DNA from: Anaerolineaceae bacterium UBA4781 | GTDB lineage: Bacteria; Chloroflexota; Anaerolineae; Anaerolineales; Anaerolineaceae | Assembly: GCA_002403105.1 (NCBI GenBank) | Contig: DHHD01000070.1 | Span: 1 to 14,579, forward strand | Length of the DNA: 14,579 nt | Direction: 5' to 3' | In this document: piece after piece, positions 1 to 7,679 of the stretch | How the letters are laid out: the number at the start of each line of letters is the position of its first letter | Position numbering within the stretch: position 1 is the stretch's first letter | Position numbers and translations under genes: made by a program | Notes under the pieces: generated by a model | What the model saw: only the letters and a program-made list of their open reading frames with translations | Told to the model about the DNA's origin: nothing | The model's database searches: none

Positions 1-545
1 TTTTCACGAATGCTGTGGAGCAATGCATCTGCATCGGCATAGGAAAGATCTGTTCTGCCAATACTATGATAAAAGATCAAATCTCCGCAAAATGCAGATT
101 GCTGTTCTTTCCAATACAGCGTTACATGCCCGGGAGTATGCCCCGGGGTGTGGCGGACTTCAATAATGGAATCTCCAAATGAAAGGGGCTGAGCCTGCTC
201 GAAAAACGCAGTCGGTTTTGCGCGGGGGTCAAAATCGAAACCAAAATCACGGGCGCCTGCTCCCGATTCCCAGAGGGGTAAATCAGCGGGATGAAGATAC
301 AGAGGTATATTCAGTTCCCATTCGTGAAGCAGTTGATAAACCCCGGCGATATGATCAAAATGGGCGTGAGTGATCCAAATGGCAGAAAGCTGTAATTGTC
401 TTTCTTTTATTTTATTAATCACATCTCCAATACCTGAAGCAGGATCAATAACCACTGCCTGCATGGTTTGGGTGTCGCTGATGAGATAGGTATTATTTTG
501 AATCTGCCCCAAGATAAATGTTTCGATAGCAATCGTGGATGGCAT
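1..545 (-). CDS. Metallo-beta-lactamase-fold hydrolase, C-terminus outside window
   Basis: A small MBL-fold metal hydrolase of the glyoxalase-II-like (GloB/YcbL, COG0491) group; 181 residues are visible of a family that usually has about 200-210. The metal motif THAHFDH gives His60, His62, Asp64 and His65. The second motif HTPGHTPGH starts at His132, and Gly154-Asp155 follows in FCGD. The ATG at 543-545 is the only good start in this frame. It lies 14 bases after the esterase stop, so the gene probably continues the minus-strand run, although no clear Shine-Dalgarno sequence is visible. Family members hydrolyse thioesters such as S-lactoylglutathione or act on other substrates with two bound metal ions, usually in the cytoplasm. 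The exact substrate cannot be told here. The right-hand boundary is firm; the gene runs off the left edge of the window. Confidence 0.88.
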   Translation of the reverse strand, partial: MPSTIAIETFILGQIQNNTYLISDTQTMQAVVIDPASGIGDVINKIKERQLQLSAIWITHAHFDHIAGVYQLLHEWELNIPLYLHPADLPLWESGAGARDFGFDFDPRAKPTAFFEQAQPLSFGDSIIEVRHTPGHTPGHVTLYWKEQQSAFCGDLIFYHSIGRTDLSYADADALLHSIRE

Positions 546-559
546 GAGCGTGGCGTATT

Positions 560-1312
560 TTACTTGATGACCTTTTGCACAAAATCGGAGATGGCTTGAA
601 AAGCCACTTCGCGCTCAATATCTTCGGTGACCACATGCCCGCTCTTCTCCAACTCCACTTTGATCTTTTGATTTGATCCGATCTTCTTGTAATAGCGATC
701 AAGGTTACGAATTGGCACACCCTGATCGGCTTTGGAATGGATGAGCAGCACAGGAATGGAAATATAAGGCAGAGTTTTTCTGGTTGCTTTCAGCAGCCGA
801 TCCAATTCAATGATGGATCTGGTTGGGTAGACCGAATAATTGGCATGCGCGGCAGCTTGTTCTGCATCTTTCGTATCGCTGCTGCCTTTAGAAATATATG
901 GTTTCACGACACTGATCGGGCGTAAAAATGGCAGGCGTTTATCATCCACAGCGTAGGGAGCGGAGATAGCAACAGCGGCATCCAGTGAGAAATTAGCTGC
1001 TGCAACCATCGATAAAGCTCCCCCCATGGAAAGCCCAACACTTACCACTTTGGAACAGCAAGATCGGAGCATCGCCACACCATCTTCCACTGCTGCTGCC
1101 CAATCTTGCCAGTTCATGCGGCGCATATCTTCAATGCGGGTAGCATGCCCGGGCAACCGAATTCCCAAAACGGTATGCCCCTGCTTGGATAGGTACTCTC
1201 CAAGCAACCGCATTTCTTTGGGAGTGCCTGTAAAACCGTGGATCAGAAGAAATCCAAGATCATCCCCCTTGAAGAGGAATGGTTCTGCAGTTTGCATTAA
1301 AAAGGTTTCCAT
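560..1312 (-). CDS. Alpha/beta hydrolase, Est30-like carboxylesterase / monoacylglycerol lipase
   Basis: A 250-residue cytoplasmic serine hydrolase, matching the usual length of the Est30/COG1647 carboxylesterases. Visible features are the oxyanion-region motif LLIHGFTGTP (22-31), the nucleophile elbow GLSMG with Ser95, the acid Asp196 in HSKADQGVP, and His226 in KSGH. Triad spacing closely follows Bacillus/Geobacillus Est30 (Ser94, Asp193, His223). It should hydrolyse short- to medium-chain carboxylic or monoacylglycerol esters. The start is well supported: AGGAGG at 1316-1321 overlaps the TAG stop of the upstream peptidase gene and is 3 bases from the ATG, so translation of the two genes is probably coupled. 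Substrate is not determinable from sequence. Confidence 0.9.
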   Translation of the reverse strand: METFLMQTAEPFLFKGDDLGFLLIHGFTGTPKEMRLLGEYLSKQGHTVLGIRLPGHATRIEDMRRMNWQDWAAAVEDGVAMLRSCCSKVVSVGLSMGGALSMVAAANFSLDAAVAISAPYAVDDKRLPFLRPISVVKPYISKGSSDTKDAEQAAAHANYSVYPTRSIIELDRLLKATRKTLPYISIPVLLIHSKADQGVPIRNLDRYYKKIGSNQKIKVELEKSGHVVTEDIEREVAFQAISDFVQKVIK

Positions 1313-1321
1313 TTCATCCTC

Positions 1322-2431
1322 CTAATCAATAATGAAAAGTTCACGCGGCAGTGAAGTGAGTGTTTCAGCACCTTGTTCCGTGATGGCTACATTATCTTCG
1401 ATACGCACACCACCGCGACCCGGCAGATAAATCCCGGGTTCGATGGTAAAAGTATTTCCAATTTTGAGGGGATATTGATCCTCAGCAGAGATATAAGGCG
1501 CTTCATGAGCTTCCAAGCCAATACCGTGACCGGTGCGATGGGTAAAATATTCTCCGTAATCAGCAGCAGTGATGACTGCACGCGCTGCGGCATCCACCTC
1601 GCTGCACAGTACCTGCTCACCGGCTTTTTCTCGAGCAGCGGTATTAGCTGCGCTGACGATCCTGGCGATCTGTTCAAATTCAGCAGAAGGGCTTCCGATT
1701 GAGATGGTGCGGGTGATATCAGAAATGTAATGGCTGCAGGCTGCACCCCAATCGATCACAATAAGATCACCGACCTCAACCACTCGCTCTGTTGGTACGG
1801 CATGTGGATCAGCAGAGTTAGGACCTGAAGCAACGATGGGGGAAAAGGGCAGCTCAGGGTCAGAACCGGAGTTGAAGAGGTTTAGAACCAATGCGGCTGC
1901 AATTTCCTTTTCCGTACGACCTGGTTCAATGATACGAATTGTCTCCAGAAAGGCTCTCTCCGCGATCTCGACCGCTTTACGAATGGAAGCGATCTCGCCC
2001 ACCTCTTTTTGTTTGCGCATTTCTTGAATGTATTTATCAACGGTAACAAAACGAAGCTCGGGGCCTGCTCGATGGATGAGTTCCATCTCCAAATAACGCA
2101 TCTGGGTGGAGATAACGCCAATCTTTATTTTGTCACCTGGCAAAGCGTTCAGCGCCTGGGCGCAGACAGATGCCCAGGTCTCTTTTGATTCTCCATAAGG
2201 AAAAGAAATAAGCGGAAATTTACATCCCTTTACCTTTACTGCTTCCAATTCGGGGTGGATCAGATGGGGCGGCCCTTGAACTGCAAGCAGCAGAATGGCA
2301 GGTCTTTCGGAAATATGGAAATCGAGACCGGTAAGATAACGCAGATCAGGTCCGGCAGTTACTGCCACCAATGGGATTTTTGCGTCGAGCATGAAATTCT
2401 GGACTGTTTCAATTTTGTTCATTGTGTTCAT
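1322..2431 (-). CDS. M24-family Xaa-Pro aminopeptidase/dipeptidase
   Basis: A 369-residue creatinase/prolidase-type metallopeptidase that removes residues from, or splits, peptides with proline in the second position. It has an N-terminal creatinase-like domain (about 5-135) and a C-terminal pita-bread catalytic domain. All five expected dinuclear-metal ligands are visible: Asp227 (IDWG), Asp238 (SDITRT), His302 (HRTGHGIG), Glu331 (TIEPG) and Glu345 (RIEDN). Two starts compete. The ATG at 2431 has AAAGGGA almost touching it, while the in-frame ATG at 2422 sits about 9 bases after GGGA and is the more natural start (366 residues). Either start lies before the metE stop at 2409, a short coding overlap typical of one operon. 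PepQ/YqhT-like is the closest description; aminopeptidase versus dipeptidase is unresolved. Confidence 0.9.
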   Translation of the reverse strand: MNTMNKIETVQNFMLDAKIPLVAVTAGPDLRYLTGLDFHISERPAILLLAVQGPPHLIHPELEAVKVKGCKFPLISFPYGESKETWASVCAQALNALPGDKIKIGVISTQMRYLEMELIHRAGPELRFVTVDKYIQEMRKQKEVGEIASIRKAVEIAERAFLETIRIIEPGRTEKEIAAALVLNLFNSGSDPELPFSPIVASGPNSADPHAVPTERVVEVGDLIVIDWGAACSHYISDITRTISIGSPSAEFEQIARIVSAANTAAREKAGEQVLCSEVDAAARAVITAADYGEYFTHRTGHGIGLEAHEAPYISAEDQYPLKIGNTFTIEPGIYLPGRGGVRIEDNVAITEQGAETLTSLPRELFIID

Positions 2432-4721
2432 TCCCTTTGTTTATTTTATTTCGCAAAATCCTGGCTGCCAATACCATATTCTGTAATGCTGGAAGGATTT
2501 CCTTTTCGTTTCTGGTTTTTAGACCACAATCGGGGTTGACCCATAATTGTTCAGGCGCAATGACCCGCGCAGCTTTTTCAAGAAGAATGACCATTTCTTC
2601 CGTGGAAGGAATACGCGGAGAATGGATGTCGTAAATTCCGGGACCGATATCATTAGGATATTTGAAATCGGAAAAAGCGTCCAACAATTCCATTGCAGAA
2701 CGAGCAGCTTCGATGGAAATGACATCTGCATCGAGAGCAGCAATCGACGCGATGATCTCATTGAATTCGGAATAACACATGTGTGTGTGAATTTGGGTTT
2801 CATCTGCAACCCCTGCACATGCCCAATGAAAGGCTTTCACAGCCCAGTCAAGATAAGCTCCCCAATTCTTTTTCTTCAAGGGCAGCCCCTCACGCAAGGC
2901 AGGTTCATCGATCTGAATGGTTCTGATACCAGCTTTTTCAAGATCGAGCACTTCAGCATTGATAGCGGCTGCAATCTGAAAGCAGGTCTGAGATCGGGGC
3001 TGATCATCGCGCACGAAAGACCACTGCAGGATCGTTACCGGTCCGGTGAGCATGCCTTTGACAGGTTTTCTGGTGAGCGATTGCGCATAGCTACTCCACG
3101 CGACGGTCATGGGCTGCGGGCGTTTTATATCACCAAAGAGAATGGGAGGGCGGACATACCGGGAGCCAAAGCTTTGCACCCAACCATGTTCCGTGAAAAC
3201 AAATCCTGCGAGCTGTTCGGCGAAATACTGCACCATATCGTTGCGTTCGAATTCACCATGTACAAGCACATCCAGCCCGATCTGTTCTTGCATTTGGATG
3301 GTTTCTTTTATCTTCAGGCGCAGGAATTCAGCATACTCTTCTTGTGAAATTTCACCTTTAGAAAAACGTGATCGCATCTGACGAATGTGAGTGGTTTGAG
3401 GAAACGAGCCAATGGTTGTGGCAGGGAAGAGCGGCAGATCGAGGTGAGCCTGCTGTTTCACTTTTCGTACCGAAAAAGGACTTTTCCTTCCAGTGGATAA
3501 AAAATCGATCTGTGCAGCAGCATCGTCCGTTCTATGGCTTGAAAGAAACACAAAGCGATCTTTCAAGACTTTCTGATTCTCTACAAATAAATTCGATTTT
3601 TCTCCCCCATTCAGTGCATTGGTCAGAGCGCTGATCTCTTCTAATTTCTGAACAGCAAAAGCCAGCCAGCTTTTCACAGGCTGACCGATCTTCTCTTCTT
3701 TCCTTGCATCCAAAGGAATATGCAGTAGCGAACAGGAAGGAGCAAGAAGAATATCACCGTGAACAGAAGCTGTGGTTCTTTGCAGATCGGAAACAACACG
3801 GTCAAGATCCGTGCGCCAGATGTTGTGCCCATCCACGATGCCGAGAGAAAGCGTTTTTCCAGCAGTGAATTTTGAGTTTATGATCTCCCATTGATCTGCG
3901 CCAGAAACCAGGTCAAGATGGATACCCTCCACCGGGAGAGAGAAAGCCAGGTCAAAATTCTCTCCCAAACTGTCAAAATAAGCAGCCAGCATGATCTGCG
4001 GGCGATTCGGGAGCTCTGTTAACCGCCGGTACGCATTTTGATAGGCACTTTTAATGCTGTCAGAAAGATCTTTCACCAATACCGGCTCATCCATTTGTAC
4101 CCATTCACAACCGGCATTCAATAGATCTGACAGGACCTGTTGATAAACAGGGATCAGTTCATCCAGCTTCTGCAGGGGTGAAAAACCATGGGTAGTGGAT
4201 TTGCTTAATGAAAGAAATGTAAGCGGTCCGATTAAAACAGGACGAGTTTGAAAACCCGCACTGCTCGCTTCGAGATATTCATCCAGAATTTTTTGATAGG
4301 TAAAGGAAAAAGTGGTAGAGGGTTCGATCTCGGGGACAATGTGATGATAATTGGTATTGAACCATTTCGTCATTTCCATGGCAGGGATATTTAGATCGTT
4401 TTTTTGCTCACCACGTGCCATGGCAAAATAGACATCCAAATTGAAATTGTCAGAAATTGGATGATAACGCGCAGGAATTGCCCCCAGCATACAAATGGTA
4501 TCCAGAACCTGATCGTACAGCGAAAAATCATTGGAGGGCAGCACTTCGATCCCCAGACCGTTTTGGAGCTGCCAGTTCTTTACGCGGAGCGTATGAGCGA
4601 TTTCGCATAACTCTTGCTGCGAAAGCTCATCTGCCCAATATTTTTCGAGCCCTTTTTTTAATTCACGTTGAAAACCGATGCGTGGGAAACCCAGATTCGA
4701 AGCATGCACCATTACCATCAA
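2409..4721 (-). CDS. metE: Cobalamin-independent methionine synthase MetE
   Basis: 5-Methyltetrahydropteroyltriglutamate-homocysteine methyltransferase, which makes methionine in the cytoplasm by transferring a methyl group from polyglutamylated folate without vitamin B12. Length (about 767-770) fits the family (E. coli 753), with a duplicated barrel architecture. The zinc ligands are all present: His647 and Cys649 (HTHMCY), Glu671 (SIEAARS) and Cys732 (NPDCGLKTR), with the same spacing as E. coli His641/Cys643/Glu665/Cys726. The N-terminus shows the usual NLGFPRIG. Start choice: the longest frame begins at TTG 4721, but a strong AGGAGG (4722-4727) sits 3 bases from ATG 4718 and 9 bases from ATG 4712. 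ATG 4712 (767 residues, beginning MVHASN) is preferred. The ribosome-binding site follows the regulator's stop at once, indicating co-transcription with the metal sensor. No SAM or cobalamin riboswitch was recognised upstream. Confidence 0.97.
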   Translation of the reverse strand: MMVMVHASNLGFPRIGFQRELKKGLEKYWADELSQQELCEIAHTLRVKNWQLQNGLGIEVLPSNDFSLYDQVLDTICMLGAIPARYHPISDNFNLDVYFAMARGEQKNDLNIPAMEMTKWFNTNYHHIVPEIEPSTTFSFTYQKILDEYLEASSAGFQTRPVLIGPLTFLSLSKSTTHGFSPLQKLDELIPVYQQVLSDLLNAGCEWVQMDEPVLVKDLSDSIKSAYQNAYRRLTELPNRPQIMLAAYFDSLGENFDLAFSLPVEGIHLDLVSGADQWEIINSKFTAGKTLSLGIVDGHNIWRTDLDRVVSDLQRTTASVHGDILLAPSCSLLHIPLDARKEEKIGQPVKSWLAFAVQKLEEISALTNALNGGEKSNLFVENQKVLKDRFVFLSSHRTDDAAAQIDFLSTGRKSPFSVRKVKQQAHLDLPLFPATTIGSFPQTTHIRQMRSRFSKGEISQEEYAEFLRLKIKETIQMQEQIGLDVLVHGEFERNDMVQYFAEQLAGFVFTEHGWVQSFGSRYVRPPILFGDIKRPQPMTVAWSSYAQSLTRKPVKGMLTGPVTILQWSFVRDDQPRSQTCFQIAAAINAEVLDLEKAGIRTIQIDEPALREGLPLKKKNWGAYLDWAVKAFHWACAGVADETQIHTHMCYSEFNEIIASIAALDADVISIEAARSAMELLDAFSDFKYPNDIGPGIYDIHSPRIPSTEEMVILLEKAARVIAPEQLWVNPDCGLKTRNEKEILPALQNMVLAARILRNKINKGNEHNEQN

Positions 4722-4728
4722 CCTCCTG

Positions 4729-5418
4729 TTAACCCACTTTTTCGATAAAGATCAATCTGGCTGTTTTAAAACCTAGAGAGACTGCCGCATCCGAAATTTG
4801 AAGGGTAAGGGTTTCATTAAAAGGTAATTTTTCTTTGATGCATCCCTCTTGAGCGGGCTGTATGCCGTTATTCTGCAGGAAACTCATTAACTGCCCATCT
4901 TCTTCACCGAATTCATGAATACGTCGAATGATGAAATGATCTCCTTGTTCCAAATCCACCAGCGGGAGCCAGGTTTGGGTCATTTTTTCAAATCCGGGGA
5001 AAGGATTTCCATGCGGGCATAATTTTGGATCATCCAAGCGAGCCTGCATTTTTTCTGCAACATCTGTAGAAATGGAATGCTCAATTTTATGCGCTTCTTC
5101 ATGCACCTGCGACCAGGGCACATCCAAAATTCTGGAAAGCATCCATTCGGTCAACATATGCCGGCGGATGATGCTGGCAGCCGCAGTTACCCCTTTTTTG
5201 GTTAGATGGATCTCTTTTTTTTGATCCATGGTTATCCATTTATCGCGGATCATTCTTTTTAGCGTAACCGTAACGGTAGGGGCGGAAACTTCAAGCAATT
5301 CTGAGAGTTTTGCTCCGATGATGCTTTCTCCATCGCGGTCAAGAGTGTACATCACTCCCAAATAATCTTCAATGGTGGGGGTAGGATTTATTTCAGTCAC
5401 AACAACCTCTTTTAGCAT
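4729..5418 (-). CDS. DtxR/MntR-family metal-dependent transcriptional regulator
   Basis: A 229-residue iron/manganese-type repressor of three-domain DtxR length. Residues 14-80 form the winged helix-turn-helix, about 83-142 the dimerisation and metal domain (ending CPHGNPFPG, the counterpart of DtxR's SPFGNPIPG), and about 150-229 an SH3-like FeoA domain. Aligned by eye to DtxR, the ancillary-site residues are His87, Glu91 and His106. The primary site has Asp18 instead of Met10, His110 instead of Cys102, then Glu113 and His114. Asp at the first position is what MntR uses, so manganese, iron or zinc are all possible. Start is uncertain: ATG 5418 has no clear ribosome-binding site, while GTG 5400 is preceded by AAAGAGGTT at 5 bases and may be the true start (223 residues). 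It heads the minus-strand operon with metE next, so it may control that operon as well as distant metal-transport genes. Confidence 0.92.
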   Translation of the reverse strand: MLKEVVVTEINPTPTIEDYLGVMYTLDRDGESIIGAKLSELLEVSAPTVTVTLKRMIRDKWITMDQKKEIHLTKKGVTAAASIIRRHMLTEWMLSRILDVPWSQVHEEAHKIEHSISTDVAEKMQARLDDPKLCPHGNPFPGFEKMTQTWLPLVDLEQGDHFIIRRIHEFGEEDGQLMSFLQNNGIQPAQEGCIKEKLPFNETLTLQISDAAVSLGFKTARLIFIEKVG

Positions 5419-5446
5419 CTACTAACTATAGAATGCATATTATTCG

Positions 5447-5452
5447 ATTATA
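5447..5452 (-). promoter_or_regulatory. Candidate -10 box of the regulator-metE operon
   Basis: Read on the minus strand the sequence is a perfect TATAAT, about 22 bases after a predicted start of transcription near 5440 and before the ATG at 5418 (40 before the GTG at 5400). No good -35 hexamer is found 16-18 bases upstream, as may be expected of a regulated promoter. A short dyad, TAATT (5465-5469) and AATTA (5481-5485), lies where -35 would be and could be an operator. This is pattern reading only. Confidence 0.4.
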
Positions 5453-5611
5453 GTCCAGGAAAACTAATTGCATAGAATGGAATTAAAAAATAAATGAATC
5501 GTTTATATTCACACAAGACTTATGGGCAACAACTTTCTTTTTTCGCTATATTTGCGTAGAATAAGTAGGATTTGAAATTCGGGGAATTTTTGAAGATCCG
5601 GCTTTCAAATT

Positions 5612-5616
5612 GGAGG
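5612..5616 (+). promoter_or_regulatory. Shine-Dalgarno site fixing the TTG start of map
   Basis: GGAGG lies exactly 5 bases before TTG at 5622-5624. The alternative TTG at 5610 overlaps this element and would have no ribosome-binding site of its own, so the shorter protein is preferred. Confidence 0.75.
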
Positions 5617-5621
5617 TTATT

Positions 5622-6389
5622 TTGATCGAGTTAAGAACAAAACATGAAATCGAAGCACTCCGAGCCGCAGCGCAAATCACCGCGCAGACACATGCACGGT
5701 TAGCGGAAGAGATGCATGCTGGCGTTCGTTTAAAAGATCTGGATGTGATCGCTGAAGAATTCATCCTTTCGTTAGGTGCTGCTACATTATATAAAGGCAT
5801 CCGGCAGGTTCCCAATCAACGTCCTTTTCCGGGAGCGATCTGTGCATCAGTTAATAATGAAATTTGCCATGGATTACCCGATGGGCGCATTCTCAAGGAA
5901 GGCGATATTGTAGGAATCGATATCGGCTTGCGTTATAAAGGCTGGTGCGGAGATGTATGCGTGACCCACATGGTAGGGCAGTTAAAATCCGAAGTAAAAA
6001 GATTAGTAGATACCACTTCAGAGAGTCTATGGCGCGGGATTGCAGCCTGTATTCCTGGCAACCGATTGGGAGCGATCGGAGCTGCCATTCAAGGCTATGC
6101 TGAAGGTGAAGGATTTTCGGTGGTACGTGAATATGGTGGGCATGGGATCGGAAGAGAACTGTGGGAGGATCCCTTCGTACCGCATATCGGCCCGGCTGAT
6201 CGAGGACCGATATTGAAGGCGGGCATGGTACTCAATATTGAGCCGATGCTGAATATGGGAAAACCCTATACCAAGCTTATGAAAGACGAATGGACCGTTG
6301 TAACCGCGGATGGCAGTCTTTCGGCGCAGTTTGAACATACCGTAGCGATCACTGAAAATGGACCGGAAGTGTTATCCATTCTGCAATAA
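5622..6389 (+). CDS. map: Type I methionine aminopeptidase
   Basis: Removes the initiator methionine from nascent proteins in the cytoplasm after deformylation. From the TTG start the protein is 255 residues, near the 250-265 usual for bacterial type Ia enzymes without an N-terminal extension, and begins IELRTKHEIEALR, like other Map proteins. Metal ligands are Asp100 and Asp111 (11 apart, as in E. coli), His174 (GGHGIG), Glu207 (NIEPM) and Glu238 (FEHTVAITENG). The substrate-contacting His83 is also present (ICHGLP). TTG 5622 is chosen because a GGAGG sits 5 bases before it. It is divergent from the metalloregulator gene and is followed after 34 bases by the MFS gene in the same direction. 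A second methionine-processing gene, def, lies at the right end of the window. Confidence 0.95.
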   Translation: MIELRTKHEIEALRAAAQITAQTHARLAEEMHAGVRLKDLDVIAEEFILSLGAATLYKGIRQVPNQRPFPGAICASVNNEICHGLPDGRILKEGDIVGIDIGLRYKGWCGDVCVTHMVGQLKSEVKRLVDTTSESLWRGIAACIPGNRLGAIGAAIQGYAEGEGFSVVREYGGHGIGRELWEDPFVPHIGPADRGPILKAGMVLNIEPMLNMGKPYTKLMKDEWTVVTADGSLSAQFEHTVAITENGPEVLSILQ

Positions 6390-6423
6390 TCAATGCCAAA
6401 ACCAACCATAGGAGGAGAATCGT

Positions 6424-7611
6424 ATGAATAAGAATGTCCGTTTCGCATTATTTGCAACACTGTACATGGCTCAGGGAGCAGTGATGGGTTATTTTACATC
6501 ACTGAATTCTCTCTATTTACAATCGTACGGATTGGGGCTGGATAAGATCGGTTTGATAGGATCGATCGCCATGATCCCGTTCGTTCTGAAAATATTTTTT
6601 GGATTGCTGAGCGATAAAGTAAATTTTTTGCATTTCGGTTACCGCAAACCTTATATTCTGATCGGATTATCCATTCAGATATTGGGATTAGTAGCCGTCA
6701 ATTTTATCAATCCCGCTCAGAATTTTTATCTCTTTGCTTTCAATGCATTCTTTCTAATGGCAGGTATGGCTTTGTATGATACCTGTACGGATGGTTTAGC
6801 GTTGGACACAACCGCTCCGGAAGATGAGGGAAAGATCCAGGGCATCATGGTTGCCGGTCGCGCACTGGGAATGATCTTGATCTCCGGCATTCTTGGGATG
6901 CTGGTGGATAAGATCTCCTGGTCGGCGGGTTTCATCTCTCTGGCAGTTCTGACAGCCATCCCCATTCCCATGGTTCTGAAAACAAAAGAAACAGAAAAAT
7001 CTGTTGAAAAACAATTCAACTGGGGAGCTTTCAAGGAATTTAAGAAATTTTCCATTATTGCTCTGGGTTTATTGGGCGCCTTATATTCGTTGATCATCAA
7101 TGGAGCTACCGAAATCGTGAATCCATTTCTAAAACAGAAATTCACCATCAGCTATACTACAGCCGGCATTGTCACATCCGTTCTGGGGATCGGAATCGTG
7201 GTTGGCAGTTTGCTGGGTGGAAAATTAGTGGATCGCATTGGGCAAAAGAGATCCGTTCAGTTATCGCTGCTAGTGACATTGGTTGCAGTGGCAGCATTAA
7301 GCTTGATCAATACACCTGCTGTTGCCTGGATACTGGTTTTCATTTTCGGAGTAGCTTTCGGTTTATATGAAACGGTATATTTTGCCATTGCGATGCGCGA
7401 AACCAATATAAGCATCGCAGCGACGATGTTCTCCATTCTCATGGCAGTAGCAAACCTGGGAACGGGTATTGGACTTGCTTTAAGCGGTGCGCTGGCAGAA
7501 GGGCTTGGTTATAAGCCAACTTTCTTGATCCTGGCAGTGTTGAATTTACTGGCAGTTCCACTGCTGCCAGCGATATTTGGAAAAAAGGTCTCAAAAAAAG
7601 CGAACGAATAA
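6424..7611 (+). CDS. MFS transporter, about 12 membrane segments
   Basis: A 395-residue polytopic inner-membrane protein with alternating hydrophobic stretches consistent with about 12 membrane helices and a charged central loop near residues 185-200 (TKETEKSVEKQF). The loop after helix 2 carries GLLSDKVNFLHFGYRKP, a form of the MFS A-motif, and a second copy, GGKLVDRIGQKRSV, starts the C-terminal half. The segment YDTCTDGLALDTTAPEDEG resembles the fourth/fifth-helix region of AmpG- and BT1-type carriers, so a peptide-, nucleobase- or folate-like substrate is conceivable, but none can be assigned. The ATG at 6424 has a strong AGGAGGAG about 6 bases upstream. It lies 34 bases after map and 68 before the preferred purA-like start, so co-transcription is likely. 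Confidence 0.9.
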   Translation: MNKNVRFALFATLYMAQGAVMGYFTSLNSLYLQSYGLGLDKIGLIGSIAMIPFVLKIFFGLLSDKVNFLHFGYRKPYILIGLSIQILGLVAVNFINPAQNFYLFAFNAFFLMAGMALYDTCTDGLALDTTAPEDEGKIQGIMVAGRALGMILISGILGMLVDKISWSAGFISLAVLTAIPIPMVLKTKETEKSVEKQFNWGAFKEFKKFSIIALGLLGALYSLIINGATEIVNPFLKQKFTISYTTAGIVTSVLGIGIVVGSLLGGKLVDRIGQKRSVQLSLLVTLVAVAALSLINTPAVAWILVFIFGVAFGLYETVYFAIAMRETNISIAATMFSILMAVANLGTGIGLALSGALAEGLGYKPTFLILAVLNLLAVPLLPAIFGKKVSKKANE

Positions 7612-7679
7612 CGCCTATTTTAGGTTTTTAGGGTTTTATGGATCGTGGAAAATCATTCTTTAAAAAGGAAGAGAAGAGC

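Noticed and set aside
2547..3347. 266-codon open frame on the plus strand inside metE
   Set aside because: It lies fully antisense to an unmistakable metE with all zinc ligands and has no recognisable domain or ribosome-binding site.
4722..5608. SAM, cobalamin or other riboswitch controlling metE or map
   Set aside because: The metE gene starts 3-9 bases after its ribosome-binding site inside an operon, and the 200-base divergent gap has no GC-rich conserved-looking fold or known core motif that I could recognise.
7614..7629. CCTA-TTT-TAGG followed by T5 after the MFS gene as a terminator
   Set aside because: The stem is only 4 bp and the next gene starts within 70 bases in the same direction, so read-through is more plausible.
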